From Youxingia wuxianensis (GTDB lineage Bacteria; Bacillota; Clostridia; Oscillospirales; Ruminococcaceae): a stretch of 64,000 bases of DNA. The position numbers and the translations under genes are program-made. Of the stretch, positions 7,465 to 14,791 are shown one piece after another (the stretch's first letter is position 1; each line of letters opens with the position of its first letter). A model generated the notes under the pieces. The model made no database searches. It saw only the letters and a program-made list of their open reading frames with translations, and had not been told where the DNA came from. Location: the NCBI RefSeq assembly GCF_014385085.1, contig NZ_JACRTD010000008.1:1-64000 (forward strand), written 5' to 3'.

Positions 7465-7981
7465 ATTTCCCTCCGACAATCTGTTTTTGATAGGCTCTGG
7501 CCGCTATCTGCGCCGCCTTTTCCTGCGATACGGTTATACTGCCGAACCGCTCTATATTCTTTTGTTTGATCTCTTCCAGCACCTTCTGATCAAACACCTG
7601 ATCAAAGGAGATCCACGAACTGTACAGTTTCCCGTTGTTGCACATAGGACATCTAGCACGGTAGGTATACGGATAATCCTGGAAAGGGGGCACTCCCTTT
7701 TTCGTATAGGCGATTGTTCCCGCATCCATACAATAAAAGCATCTCTGGGTATTTTTAAGCGGTACCACGTCTTTTTTATTCATAGAGACAATTTCTTTAA
7801 ACTCAACTAAACTAGGAAAGTACTTGCAGTTTCCTAAAACATCGTTATACAGTTTTCTTGCGTCCTCGTCCGCTATCCCCTGCGCCGCTTCAAAGTAAGC
7901 GTTGGAGGCCATCTCATCTATCTGCCGGTTATACTGATTGCATAAATAGCTTAAAAACTCCTGAAATCTTTTCTTGGTCAA
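7454..7981 (-). CDS. Phage replication protein, helicase-loader-like
   Basis: This 175-residue protein follows the replisome organizer, as helicase loaders do in SPP1-like and lactococcal phages. The N-terminal helical part (FLSYLCNQYNRQI...FPSLVEFKEIV) resembles the G39P-type loader domain, and the C-terminal half adds a zinc ribbon (RCFYCMDAG...RCPMCNNGK). The start is TTG overlapping the upstream stop (TTGA), with GGGGAG before it. The loader role is inferred from position and fold pattern. Confidence 0.6.
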   Translation of the reverse strand: MTKKRFQEFLSYLCNQYNRQIDEMASNAYFEAAQGIADEDARKLYNDVLGNCKYFPSLVEFKEIVSMNKKDVVPLKNTQRCFYCMDAGTIAYTKKGVPPFQDYPYTYRARCPMCNNGKLYSSWISFDQVFDQKVLEEIKQKNIERFGSITVSQEKAAQIAARAYQKQIVGGKYGN

Positions 7982-8766
7982 AACGGCAGCTCCCCTTTAT
8001 CAAGTATTTTAATTTCACACTTTGTCCGGGGCCTGGCTTTGTCCTGCTCTCTGGATAACCACCCGTTAATAAAGCGCTCTATCCCGCTTTTGGTTTTACG
8101 CCGTTTAGGATTTGCCGTCAGCCATCCTTTCATTTTGCGAAGCTCTGATAAAATATCCACCCCTGGATATAATTCTATCCATCTCCTGATACTGTCCTCA
8201 AAAATTGGGTATTCACTTTTATCATTCAGCGGTAAGGTGATCTTCGCTTGTTGGTCGGGAGCTTTTTGCTCCGGACATAATATACTCTTCTCTTCTATAC
8301 TCTTCTCTTCTTTACTTTGTTCTGAAATGTCAACATTTTTTGAAGAAATGTCAACATTTTCCCACTTTATGTCAGCATTTTTGCAAATTTGGGCGACCTT
8401 AACCAAGAGGTACTTACTTTTGACTTCCACAATTTTACGGCGGCTGACTGTCTCAAAGTATCTTTCCTGTATTCCTTTAGAGGTTAACACACGATACTTA
8501 TCATAGTTGTTTTTGTCAAAAATACCTCTTCTGACCGCGGCCTCCACTATCTCAGAAACGACGCTCCCACCCAAACCAATTCTTTTGGCGAACAAAAGCG
8601 CAACCTCATTTGTCCATTCAATGTAGTAACCATCCTGTCCATAGATCATCTGGAACAGTTTAACGACTACACCAAACCCTGTCAGTCCAAATTCGGCCTC
8701 GATCAATTCAAATTTGCTGTCCAGCTGTACATCAAGCGGAAAATAGGGTATTCCGCTTCTTACCAT
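7978..8766 (-). CDS. Phage replisome organizer, Lin1244/DUF4373 N-terminal domain
   Basis: The 262-residue protein begins GIPYFPLDVQLDSKFELIEAEFGLTGFGVVVKLFQ, the signature of the DUF4373 (Lin1244/Lin1753) winged-helix domain found in phage replication initiators. A low-complexity acidic linker (about residues 140-160) leads to a C-terminal domain with GWLTANPKRRKTKSGIERFINGWL, as in DnaD/organizer tails. It probably binds the phage origin and recruits the loader encoded next. GGAGG precedes the ATG. Confidence 0.8.
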   Translation of the reverse strand: MVRSGIPYFPLDVQLDSKFELIEAEFGLTGFGVVVKLFQMIYGQDGYYIEWTNEVALLFAKRIGLGGSVVSEIVEAAVRRGIFDKNNYDKYRVLTSKGIQERYFETVSRRKIVEVKSKYLLVKVAQICKNADIKWENVDISSKNVDISEQSKEEKSIEEKSILCPEQKAPDQQAKITLPLNDKSEYPIFEDSIRRWIELYPGVDILSELRKMKGWLTANPKRRKTKSGIERFINGWLSREQDKARPRTKCEIKILDKGELPF

Positions 8767-8781
8767 GATGTACCTCCGTTA

Positions 8782-9183
8782 TTAAAAAGGCAGGTCCCCG
8801 CTCCCAGACGCTCCCTCTGAAAACTCCCGCTGCGCCTGGAGCGGCCTGTTGTCCGGGGCGCTGCCTTTACTGTCCGCGAAGTATGCGGCGCTTACCGCCA
8901 CTTCCACCGCCGTCCTCCTGCTCCCGTTTTTATCCTCATAGTTTCTAGTCTGGATAGAACCTTCCAAGGCGATCATCTGCCCTTTGGAGAAATATTTGGA
9001 GATAAACTGCGCCGCTGCCTTCCACGCCGCGCAATGAATAAAATCTGTCTGTTTCTGTCCGTTGGTATCGCTGAAATTCCGCTCCACCGCCACGCAAAAC
9101 GACACCATGTCCGTCCCGTTCTGGGTTTGTCTGATTTCCGGGTCAGCGGTCAGCCGCCCCATGATAATGACTTTATTTAACAA
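8782..9183 (-). CDS. ssb: Phage single-stranded DNA-binding protein
   Basis: The 133-residue protein is a typical SSB: an OB fold starting LNKVIIMGRLTADPEIRQT, the middle WRxxA-type strand (IHCAAWKAAAQFISKYFSKGQ), a short flexible linker and the acidic tip SGDLPF that recruits partner proteins. The start is TTG at 9183 with GGAGG before it; the TTG at 9198 would place the ribosome site inside the gene. It lies between the HNH nuclease and the replisome organizer. Confidence 0.93.
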   Translation of the reverse strand: MLNKVIIMGRLTADPEIRQTQNGTDMVSFCVAVERNFSDTNGQKQTDFIHCAAWKAAAQFISKYFSKGQMIALEGSIQTRNYEDKNGSRRTAVEVAVSAAYFADSKGSAPDNRPLQAQREFSEGASGSGDLPF

Positions 9184-9185
9184 TC

Positions 9186-9911
9186 CTATTTCCTCCAACC
9201 GATTTTTTCACAAAGATAATCGTCAAGCTCTATCCACGTGATATGATATTTTTCATCAAAACTTTTTTGTCCGATATTATCTACCTCATTGTGGTGTTTA
9301 CGGCATAGCGGCTGTACCCGTTGGTCCGTGTGATGTATTTTGCTTCTATTCCTCCCATTGCCTACTCTGTCATACTCGTGGATGTCCGCTTTTGCCCCGC
9401 AAACAGCGCACCTGCGGTTAGCTACACAGGCGTAGAGATAGCGCCCAATATCCTCGCACCGATTAAGCAGGGTGTCATTACAGGGGATCCCATAGGCAAC
9501 ACAAAGCTCCACCAGCCAGTCTATAAAGTCCCTTGCCGTGTTCATATCTACCGTGTCCTGCGTTCTGTCCGCAAGGCTAAAAAGATCAATTCCGGAAAGC
9601 TGACAATAGTTTTGGGTAAGCTGTCTCCTAACGTTTTCAGGAGATATCTCCAGCAAATAGTTTAGCTGCAGCTCCCGGAGAGTTTCATTAAACACCAGCT
9701 TTTTCTTATCAAATCCTGACATCCATGCGGAGATATCATTTACAAGAGCAAATATTTTATTTCTCTGTTTAGGCGACAACTGCCTCCCGTCAGTAAGATA
9801 GACTTCGCAGTCAATAATCTGCTGTTTATGTAGGTAATATTCATCCGAAAACGGGGCGATTATCGTTAGTGCTTCTCCATCGTATTGTGAGATATATCCT
9901 TTAATAACCAC
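9186..9911 (-). CDS. Putative HNH nuclease of the phage recombination block
   Basis: The 241-residue protein has an N-terminal helical domain with LSPKQRNKIFALVNDI and a C-terminal HNH-like zinc nuclease segment (CAVCGAKADIHEYDRVG...VQPLCRKHHNEVD, about residues 165-210). This matches the putative HNHc nuclease family of Firmicutes phages, whose N-terminal part recalls NinB/Orf recombination mediators. The start is GTG with GGAGGGAGCGGG before it. It ends three bases from the ssb start. Confidence 0.8.
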   Translation of the reverse strand: MVIKGYISQYDGEALTIIAPFSDEYYLHKQQIIDCEVYLTDGRQLSPKQRNKIFALVNDISAWMSGFDKKKLVFNETLRELQLNYLLEISPENVRRQLTQNYCQLSGIDLFSLADRTQDTVDMNTARDFIDWLVELCVAYGIPCNDTLLNRCEDIGRYLYACVANRRCAVCGAKADIHEYDRVGNGRNRSKIHHTDQRVQPLCRKHHNEVDNIGQKSFDEKYHITWIELDDYLCEKIGWRK

Positions 9912-9924
9912 CCCGCTCCCTCCT

Positions 9925-10185
9925 TCATTTTTTTAATTCATGACAGGTAAACACATGCGGCCTTAGCGCTTCTACGGGGCGTAGATTTGGCATAATTCCT
10001 TGTGAGTACAATTTGCAGTCAAAGAGCAATTCCCTTCGTATTACCGCCTTTTCCTTACCCTGGTGAGGATATATAAGTACCGGTTCTTGATCGCAGGGGA
10101 TCCAGTCGACCCCGTCATATACCCATTTGATCGGAGCATAACAAAGAGGACAAAAATCATAATCTCCCTTATGCCGGTGTTTCAT
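9925..10185 (-). CDS. Small phage protein with one zinc knuckle
   Basis: The 86-residue product starts MKHRHKGDYDFCPLCYAPIKWVYDG and has the pattern CPLC...IPCD followed by a beta-rich C-terminus ending HVFTCHELKK. It is a conserved type beside phage recombination genes, with no known function. The ATG at 10185 is chosen by similarity of the start; it overlaps the nuclease gene by 17 bases. Confidence 0.65.
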   Translation of the reverse strand: MKHRHKGDYDFCPLCYAPIKWVYDGVDWIPCDQEPVLIYPHQGKEKAVIRRELLFDCKLYSQGIMPNLRPVEALRPHVFTCHELKK

Positions 10186-11065
10186 CCACAATCGATCCCG
10201 CCAAAGCATCCAGATCATACCCCTCCCAATTTTCAGGCTTTAACACATAATATGGTTTAATCTTAACGTCCCCTGCTGTCTTACGGCAATACTCGCAGTG
10301 GCCACAGCGCCGGGGTAACTCCGCGCCCTCCTTTACCCTCATGATCCTTGGCAGCCGCTCTTTAATCATCTGCATTTCATATGCGTATTTGTCCTTATGA
10401 TTGAGCATAAAAAGTCCCTTATCAGGAGGATCCTGCTTGGTAATTGCGGCAATTAAAAACATAGGATATTCTGCACTTCCGGTGTTTTGCATTTCGATTT
10501 CTGAGTACACCGCCGCTCGCATCATATACCCATAAGCTTCAATAAAGGTTTCTCTTTCCCTAGTTTCCTGGTTGTATTTCAGTTCCCGGATATTTGCGGA
10601 GGTTTTCCAGTCAAGGATAATTCTTGGGTTGCTTATGTATTTATCCATCCTGATACGCCACGGCACGCCAAAAACTGTACCAGTCATGCTTATCTCTACC
10701 TGCCCTGGCATATCCCGAAACTTTGTAAATGTATTGTCTCGGTTAATCGCGTCTATAATCTGATCGGCGGTAACATATGCGGCGTATTTGCCAACAATCT
10801 GTATCTGCCCGGTTTTTTTATCCACCTTTGTCTTGTAAATATCGTCAAAGTGTTCTTTGCAAAATGCTTCGTGGGGCTCTTTCCCCTCCATGTAGGTATG
10901 CACATAATTCCCGACAATTAAAGCCTCGGAAGGTTCCTCTACAAACCTTCCCTGCAGCTTTGCCATTTGCTTTGCTTCACACTCTAAAAAGCCCTGATAC
11001 TGTGAGCAGCTCATATATGCCATATCCGCTTCCCGGCTATAATAATTCTCAGATGTCAAAATCAT
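10169..11065 (-). CDS. PD-(D/E)XK exonuclease, RecE/DUF3799 type
   Basis: The 298-residue protein shows the nuclease core: ALIVGNYVHTYMEG near residue 50, the catalytic IILDWKTS near residue 150, and a following EAYGYMMRAAVY helix (QxxxY-like). A C-terminal cysteine set, RRCGHCEYCRKT, may hold a metal or Fe-S cluster, as in AddB/RecB-like relatives. Such enzymes chew one DNA strand to feed an annealing protein, and the next gene upstream is the candidate partner. Confidence 0.82.
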   Translation of the reverse strand: MILTSENYYSREADMAYMSCSQYQGFLECEAKQMAKLQGRFVEEPSEALIVGNYVHTYMEGKEPHEAFCKEHFDDIYKTKVDKKTGQIQIVGKYAAYVTADQIIDAINRDNTFTKFRDMPGQVEISMTGTVFGVPWRIRMDKYISNPRIILDWKTSANIRELKYNQETRERETFIEAYGYMMRAAVYSEIEMQNTGSAEYPMFLIAAITKQDPPDKGLFMLNHKDKYAYEMQMIKERLPRIMRVKEGAELPRRCGHCEYCRKTAGDVKIKPYYVLKPENWEGYDLDALAGSIVDETPA

Positions 11066-11067
11066 AG

Positions 11068-11910
11068 TTATAACCCCAGCTGTTCATTCAGCTTTTCGGC
11101 GGCTTCCTGCTCTTCCATCGAGGGAAGTTCCGCGCCGCTTTCCTGCCCGAACGCTTCCTCCGGCTTTACGAAACCGTCTTTGATGGCATTGTATAGGGAC
11201 TTAATCTTTACAATATCTTTTGTGGTAAGACCGTCAAAATCTTTATTTACCACGCCTCCCAGCATTTCAGGAGTAATCCAATCGGCCAACTTTTGAAAGC
11301 AATCCAACATGGATTTTCTGGTATCCTCAATAGATTTTCCCTTATTTACAGTCTCCATTAAAGTTTTTTCACAAACTTCTAATGCCTGATCCACCACATA
11401 GGAGGGGATGCCGGCCTGCATACATGCCCTCAATCTTCTGGCACCGTAATTCGCCATCATTTCATACTGCTCCCGCTCATCCGTCACCATATATGACCCG
11501 TTTTTTGTATTGCGTATAAAGTTGACGTCAAAGGTTTTTGACTGCTGGGAGTTGGTTTCAAAATCCCAAAATCTTACCTTTACAGTAGAGCTGTCCTTCC
11601 TGCGCTCCACCTCGATCAAAGAGCTGTCACAGTTTCCCCAATTTCGGGTAATTACTTCCATCAACCGGATGGAAGGGCCTTTTATTTCCGTTGCTTTATC
11701 TCCTTTCCCCTTTACATAGCTGTATTGGGCGGTTTCTGCCAACCTTGGGTTCTGGCACTCATTCATGATGTTGGAAATAACCTGGTTGGTGTCGCGAGGA
11801 AATTGCTTGGCTAAAAATATCTGGGCTTTGACTTCTGCTACTTCCCTAGTTTCGTTAGATACCCCAACCGGTTTGCTGTTTTGAGACTTTTCCATAGAAA
11901 AATTATTCAT
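11068..11910 (-). CDS. Candidate phage single-strand annealing protein
   Basis: The 280-residue protein lies two bases before the PD-(D/E)XK nuclease, the usual place of an annealing recombinase. It has a conserved start (EVKAQIFLAKQFPRDTNQ), a central KGPSIRLMEVITRNWGN segment and YGARRLRACMQAGIP. I recognise this as a phage-conserved type but it lacks the clear signatures of RecT, ERF or Sak. The C-terminus is acidic. Annealing function is inferred from context. Confidence 0.6.
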   Translation of the reverse strand: MNNFSMEKSQNSKPVGVSNETREVAEVKAQIFLAKQFPRDTNQVISNIMNECQNPRLAETAQYSYVKGKGDKATEIKGPSIRLMEVITRNWGNCDSSLIEVERRKDSSTVKVRFWDFETNSQQSKTFDVNFIRNTKNGSYMVTDEREQYEMMANYGARRLRACMQAGIPSYVVDQALEVCEKTLMETVNKGKSIEDTRKSMLDCFQKLADWITPEMLGGVVNKDFDGLTTKDIVKIKSLYNAIKDGFVKPEEAFGQESGAELPSMEEQEAAEKLNEQLGL

Positions 11911-12074
11911 TCTGTTACCTCCTTCAATATCCAGTTACCAGAGAAAAACCATTCCACAAAATCCAATTTTTCATTTTCAGGGAGCTCGCTCATATGCTCT
12001 ATAGCGTAATTATAAGCGTCTTCTATTGAGACTGTTTTTCCTGACTCCTGGCAAATCCCTTTGTATATTTTCAT
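11907..12074 (-). CDS. Small acidic phage protein
   Basis: A 55-residue frame starts MKIYKGICQESGKTVSIEDAY and contains MSELPENEKLDFVEWFFSGNW. The stop overlaps the ATG of the annealing-protein gene (ATGA), and the end of this gene supplies its GGAGG site, so the two are coupled. Composition is like the neighbours. Function unknown. Confidence 0.7.
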   Translation of the reverse strand: MKIYKGICQESGKTVSIEDAYNYAIEHMSELPENEKLDFVEWFFSGNWILKEVTE

Positions 12075-12081
12075 CTAACCG

Positions 12082-12110
12082 TTGACAAACCGCCCTTTCA
12101 AGTTTATAAT
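12082..12110 (+). promoter_or_regulatory. Consensus sigma-A promoter of a short prophage RNA
   Basis: A perfect TTGACA at 12082 and a perfect TATAAT at 12105 are 17 bases apart. They face right, against the surrounding genes. No start codon follows; a terminator begins about 20 bases downstream. Confidence 0.75.
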
Positions 12111-12116
12111 CTAAAC

Positions 12117-12173
12117 AGAGATATTTTCTGTGCGCCCTGTCGGTATTGCAGTACCGCGGGCGCTATTTTTTTG
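12117..12173 (+). ncRNA. Predicted ~57-nt prophage RNA
   Basis: Transcription from the consensus promoter at 12082-12110 would start near 12117 and meet a strong terminator: GCGCCC (12132) pairs with GGGCGC (12158) and CGGTA with TACCG inside it, followed by seven T. The RNA would be little more than a 5' tail and this hairpin. It is antisense to the leader of the leftward recombination operon and to the last bases of the small gene at 12163. Presence is inferred from signals only. Confidence 0.5.
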
Positions 12174-12273
12174 TGTTTCTGATGATAAGTATGGTAAACA
12201 GGATCATCATTGCCGTCGCCGCATACAAGACGCACAGCTGCTGATTGGTTACTGTAATCGTTATACGCCACAT
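12163..12273 (-). CDS. Short single-pass membrane protein (36 aa)
   Basis: The frame MWRITITVTNQQLC continues with the hydrophobic stretch LYAATAMMILFTILII and ends RNTKK, a typical single membrane helix with a positive inner tail. GGAGG lies eight bases before the ATG, which directly follows the upstream stop. A longer frame on this strand (12104-12295) has poor composition. Confidence 0.6.
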   Translation of the reverse strand: MWRITITVTNQQLCVLYAATAMMILFTILIIRNTKK

Positions 12274-12423
12274 CTAAAACCTCCCTCCTAACCATCGCTC
12301 CAGCTTCCTTATGGTTTCCTCTGGCAGCTTGTCCGCGATGTACGCCCCGGCCCCTAAGATCAAAAGGAATACCCCCATCACCAGCAGCCAGTAAAACAGG
12401 ATTACTATTTCTTCTTCGTTCAC
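12274..12423 (-). CDS. Short single-pass membrane protein (49 aa)
   Basis: The frame MNEEEIVILFYWLLVMGVFL has one clear membrane helix (about residues 6-30) and a charged tail ADKLPEETIRKLERWLGGRF. The start is GTG with GAGGTGATGAC before it. It is followed without a gap by a second small membrane protein gene, so the two may act together. Function unknown. Confidence 0.65.
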   Translation of the reverse strand: MNEEEIVILFYWLLVMGVFLLILGAGAYIADKLPEETIRKLERWLGGRF

Positions 12424-12502
12424 GTCATCACCTCATGTCTTAAAGTTCCCTAATTCTAAAGCATGCTCAAACAGTATGTAAGACCGCTGCGCATGTCTCC
12501 CA

Positions 12503-12865
12503 TCAGAATGTCACCTGCCCCTCTACCTGGATGTTCTTATAGTTTCTGAAATGCGCCTTTACCGGGATGATTTTCCTGTCTGCCTGCATGTCCGGATACA
12601 TCTGTACCACTATATACTTCTCCCCGAACACCCGCAGGATTGACATGGCCCGGCGTACCTGCTCCTTTTCAAATAACTCATACTCCCGATCTGTGCCTAT
12701 ATAGTATCCCTTGCCTTTGGAGCTGCTGACAATCTTACATCCCGACATACGCAGATACATAATCATGTCCCTGATTACCCGGTCATTTTTCCCCGTTAAC
12801 CTTACCAGCCTTTCACGGGTAATCGGGTGGTCTTTTCCTTGGGGAATGTAGTTAAGTAGGTTCAT
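12503..12865 (-). CDS. Phage winged-helix DNA-binding protein
   Basis: The 120-residue product starts MNLLNYIPQGKDHPITRERLVRLTG and has a helix-turn-helix (ITRERLVRLTGKNDRVIRDMI) followed by a wing (GCKIVSSSKGKGYYIG). This resembles HTH_11-type domains in phage early regions. The ATG at 12865 is chosen; it overlaps the upstream gene slightly. Target unknown. Confidence 0.68.
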   Translation of the reverse strand: MNLLNYIPQGKDHPITRERLVRLTGKNDRVIRDMIMYLRMSGCKIVSSSKGKGYYIGTDREYELFEKEQVRRAMSILRVFGEKYIVVQMYPDMQADRKIIPVKAHFRNYKNIQVEGQVTF

Positions 12866-13118
12866 AATGGTCACCACTCATATACATATTTTCTTTTTGC
12901 TGGACGGATTTTTTTATTTCTTTAATACAATCATCAATAGACATCCCCGTTAAAAGAGCAACTAGCCCCTCTTTATACACTTCATCCAGTACTTCTTTTG
13001 TTCCTATAATCCCTAGATTTTCTGTCTTGCCCGTTTTCCGGTCATATTCGAACCTCATGACTCCCATTGTCACTTTTTTCACCTCCTCCGCTCTCTCTGA
13101 GGGCGGATTTTTATTCAT
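12852..13118 (-). CDS. Hypothetical phage protein
   Basis: The 88-residue product starts MNKNPPSERAEEVKKVTMGV and contains a strand-rich RFEYDRKTGKTENLGI, then a helical segment. Its ATG lies within the stop region of the upstream HTH gene (ATGAATAA), so it is coupled to it, and AAGGATATCT is a fair ribosome site. Not recognised. Confidence 0.6.
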   Translation of the reverse strand: MNKNPPSERAEEVKKVTMGVMRFEYDRKTGKTENLGIIGTKEVLDEVYKEGLVALLTGMSIDDCIKEIKKSVQQKENMYMSGDHYEPT

Positions 13119-13290
13119 AGATATCCTTCCAGTCCATACCCAGCACTTCCGCAATTTTTTTCGCATAGATAACGGATATGGGGATACCTTGTTCGGCCTT
13201 GCTAATAAGCTGTTGGCTACAACCAACCATTTTAGCTAAATTCTTTTGCCGAAGCCCTTGTTTGATCCGTTCTTCTTTTAAAACTCCCAT
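13111..13290 (-). CDS. Small XRE-family DNA-binding protein
   Basis: The 59-residue protein is almost only a helix-turn-helix: LKEERIKQGLRQKNLAKMVGCSQQLISKAEQG, then VIYAKKIAEVLGMDWKDIYE. GGAGG with proper spacing favours ATG 13290 over 13293. It could be a Cro-like or antirepressor-type regulator of the early genes to its left. Confidence 0.82.
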   Translation of the reverse strand: MGVLKEERIKQGLRQKNLAKMVGCSQQLISKAEQGIPISVIYAKKIAEVLGMDWKDIYE

Positions 13291-13305
13291 CATTACCTCC
13301 AAAGT

Positions 13306-13334
13306 TTGACAACCCATATAATTTATTGTATACT
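13306..13334 (+). promoter_or_regulatory. Sigma-A promoter of the YjzC-like gene
   Basis: TTGACA at 13306 and TATACT at 13329 are spaced by 17 bases and face right, against the neighbouring genes. The YjzC-like start codon is 55 bases downstream of the -10 box. Confidence 0.75.
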
Positions 13335-13389
13335 ATATATTGTGGTAGAACATATGATCTAAACAAAATATAGGAAAGGAGGATTGAAC

Positions 13390-13554
13390 ATGCAAAAACT
13401 TTATAGTCCTGGTGAAGATAACAAACCATCGGGTACTTATACCGAAGTAGGACCCCGTGGAGGTCAGGTCTCTAATCCTAGGACGGTTAACATTGATCCT
13501 GGTGACCGTCTCCCGCCAACCCAAGACAGCGGGCATAAATGGAAGAAAAAGTAA
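13390..13554 (+). CDS. YjzC-like small protein
   Basis: The 54-residue protein MQKLYSPGEDNKPSGTYTEV continues with GPRGGQVSNPRTVNIDPGDRLPPT and ends GHKWKKK. The order 'F/YxPGxxxPxxGxYxEVGxxGxxVxNPxxVxxxxGDxxPPT...KWxKK' is the pattern of the Bacillus YjzC family, whose function is unknown. AAGGAGG precedes the ATG. The gene runs against its neighbours, with its own promoter and terminator, which marks it as a cargo gene likely expressed from the dormant prophage. Confidence 0.8.
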   Translation: MQKLYSPGEDNKPSGTYTEVGPRGGQVSNPRTVNIDPGDRLPPTQDSGHKWKKK

Positions 13555-13559
13555 TCCCT

Positions 13560-13600
13560 AGAGCCGTTGTTGACCTCAACGGCTCTAAATTTTTATTTTT
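13560..13600 (+). terminator. Terminator of the YjzC-like gene
   Basis: A perfect 10-bp stem AGAGCCGTTG / CAACGGCTCT with a seven-base loop is followed by AAATTTTTATTTTT. It starts five bases past the stop codon. Confidence 0.85.
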
Positions 13601-13701
13601 CGCTTCCAAAAGCAATAACATTTTCCGAATAGGTTGATCTGTAACCACGCCTCTACAAATGTCTCTCCATTTTCTTGATATTTTGTAATGTAATGATGCA
13701 A
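13585..13701 (-). CDS. Small conserved phage protein (38 aa)
   Basis: The frame reads MHHYITKYQENGETFVEAWL and ends in INLFGKCYCFWKRKIKI, a type I know from many clostridial and bacillar phages near the lysogeny switch. A GGAGGTGAGAAA site supports a TTG start at 13701; the longer frame to 13782 has no ribosome site and overlaps the next gene. Function unknown. Confidence 0.65.
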   Translation of the reverse strand: MHHYITKYQENGETFVEAWLQINLFGKCYCFWKRKIKI

Positions 13702-13765
13702 TTTCTCACCTCCTATTGGATTTTTATGTATCGGCTTGTCCTTCCCGCCGGCAACTGGGATGGGA

Positions 13766-13897
13766 TTAAATTTTATAACCATTTAACGAACTAATGATTT
13801 GGGTTGCTTGCTGTAAAAGCTCCAATAATTGGTTCGCTTTTTTTATTGCTTCATCTAAGGCTTTCGTATCAATTTCTAGTGTGAGGTTTGGTTTCAT
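13766..13897 (-). CDS. Small helical phage protein (43 aa)
   Basis: The product MKPNLTLEIDTKALDEAIKK continues with ANQLLELLQQATQII, a short strand followed by a leucine-zipper-like helix. AAAGAGGTGATATTGTTA precedes the ATG. Similar small proteins are common next to phage repressors. Confidence 0.7.
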   Translation of the reverse strand: MKPNLTLEIDTKALDEAIKKANQLLELLQQATQIISSLNGYKI

Positions 13898-13905
13898 TAA
13901 CAATA

Positions 13906-14151
13906 TCACCTCTTTTTGTCAACTTTTTCTTTTACCCCTTTAGCATAGAGTTCTCCCGCTTCTACCCCTAACGCTGCTGCTATTGCCAATGTATCACAGG
14001 GTTTTATGATTTTACGGCCGTTAAGCATATCATTGAACTGCTGCCTTGAATATCCCGCTCTTTCAGCAACAGCGCATTGTTTTAGTCCTCGTTCATTTAT
14101 AATGCGATTGATGTTGTCCGGTAAGTTTGCATTATGATTTGTGACCGTCAT
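13906..14151 (-). CDS. XRE-family HTH protein
   Basis: The 81-residue protein has the helix-turn-helix INRIINERGLKQCAVAERAGYSRQQFNDMLNGRK at residues 15-48 and a short helical tail. AAAAGGGAGTAACGGA precedes the ATG. It is part of the early leftward genes beyond the Cro-like gene and may regulate excision or replication. Confidence 0.8.
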   Translation of the reverse strand: MTVTNHNANLPDNINRIINERGLKQCAVAERAGYSRQQFNDMLNGRKIIKPCDTLAIAAALGVEAGELYAKGVKEKVDKKR

Positions 14152-14211
14152 TCCGTTACTCCCTTTTAACCAATTCTTCGGGGCGGCTTTGTTTTATGTA
14201 GTTAAACTCCC

Positions 14212-14409
14212 CTAACTTAATTTTCTTGCCAAAGTAGCCTTTGTTATTCCTATGCCCTGCTTATAGATATCCCTAAATGCACGTCTTATGGTGGTAGGGC
14301 TTTTTCCTAAAAAACGGGCTATTTCTATATATGTGAGAGCTTCTTTGTCCGGGAACGCTTCACATAGACGTTCTAAGTTGTCCCGGTAGGCTTCTTTTTC
14401 TCTGGGCAT
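14212..14409 (-). CDS. Small HTH protein, excisionase- or replication-type
   Basis: The 65-residue product MPREKEAYRDNLERLCEAFP holds a helix-turn-helix, ALTYIEIARFLGKSPTTIRRAF. AAAGGAGGATACAG fixes the ATG at 14409. Such small proteins after cro often act as excisionase or early regulator; which one is open. Confidence 0.7.
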   Translation of the reverse strand: MPREKEAYRDNLERLCEAFPDKEALTYIEIARFLGKSPTTIRRAFRDIYKQGIGITKATLARKLS

Positions 14410-14464
14410 CTGTATCCTCCTTTCGTAGATATTCAAATAGTTTCCACTTTTTCCAAAGGGGCTT

Positions 14465-14707
14465 TTATATATGTAAGTGGTTTGTTTTATCACCATTCGG
14501 TGATTTTTGGGGTAAAAAAATTTCTGTGTATTTGCTTTCTGATAAATCTAGTACCTCAACAATCTTTGCTACTTCATCGGTGTCCGGTTTATATTTGTTG
14601 CATATCATTTTGGATACTTTATTTTTATGCCAACCTATAACATCTGCAAATTTCGCTTGTGTCCCAAAAACAGAAACAATTTCTCCTTTTAATTTACGTG
14701 TGTTCAT
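14465..14707 (-). CDS. Cro-like repressor, XRE family
   Basis: The 80-residue protein MNTRKLKGEIVSVFGTQAKF has an HTH of the DUF739 type (FADVIGWHKNKVSKMICNKYKPDTDEVAKI), common as Cro in Firmicutes prophages. It is the first gene of the leftward early operon and is divergent from the CI-type gene at 14843. AGAGGTGAGATC precedes the ATG. An operator-like palindrome lies inside its 3' end. Confidence 0.82.
   Translation of the reverse strand: MNTRKLKGEIVSVFGTQAKFADVIGWHKNKVSKMICNKYKPDTDEVAKIVEVLDLSESKYTEIFLPQKSPNGDKTNHLHI
14489..14504. promoter_or_regulatory. Operator-like palindrome inside cro
   Basis: ATCACCATTCGGTGAT has the same arms as the operator at 14724 but lies 200 bases away, in the coding end of the Cro-like gene. 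Confidence 0.5.
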
Positions 14708-14723
14708 GATCTCACCTCTATTC

Positions 14724-14739
14724 ATCACCATTTGGTGAT
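14724..14739. promoter_or_regulatory. Repressor operator O1
   Basis: ATCACCATTTGGTGAT is a palindrome with seven-base arms, lying just downstream of the leftward -10 box and before the Cro start codon. Confidence 0.65.
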
Positions 14740-14742
14740 TTA

Positions 14743-14771
14743 ATAATATCACAGTTCGGTTATTAAGTCAA
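14743..14771 (-). promoter_or_regulatory. Leftward early promoter with embedded operator O2
   Basis: On the minus strand TTGACT and TATTAT are 17 bases apart. A diverged operator, ATCACAGTTCGGTTAT (14748-14763), fills the spacer, so a bound repressor would block the polymerase. Confidence 0.7.
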
Positions 14772-14791
14772 TAGTAATTTTGACTTTTTTA

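Noticed and set aside
12104..12295. 63-residue frame over the small membrane gene and the RNA hairpin
   Set aside because: The frame beginning at 12273 has the ribosome site and a clear membrane helix, and the other covers a terminator.
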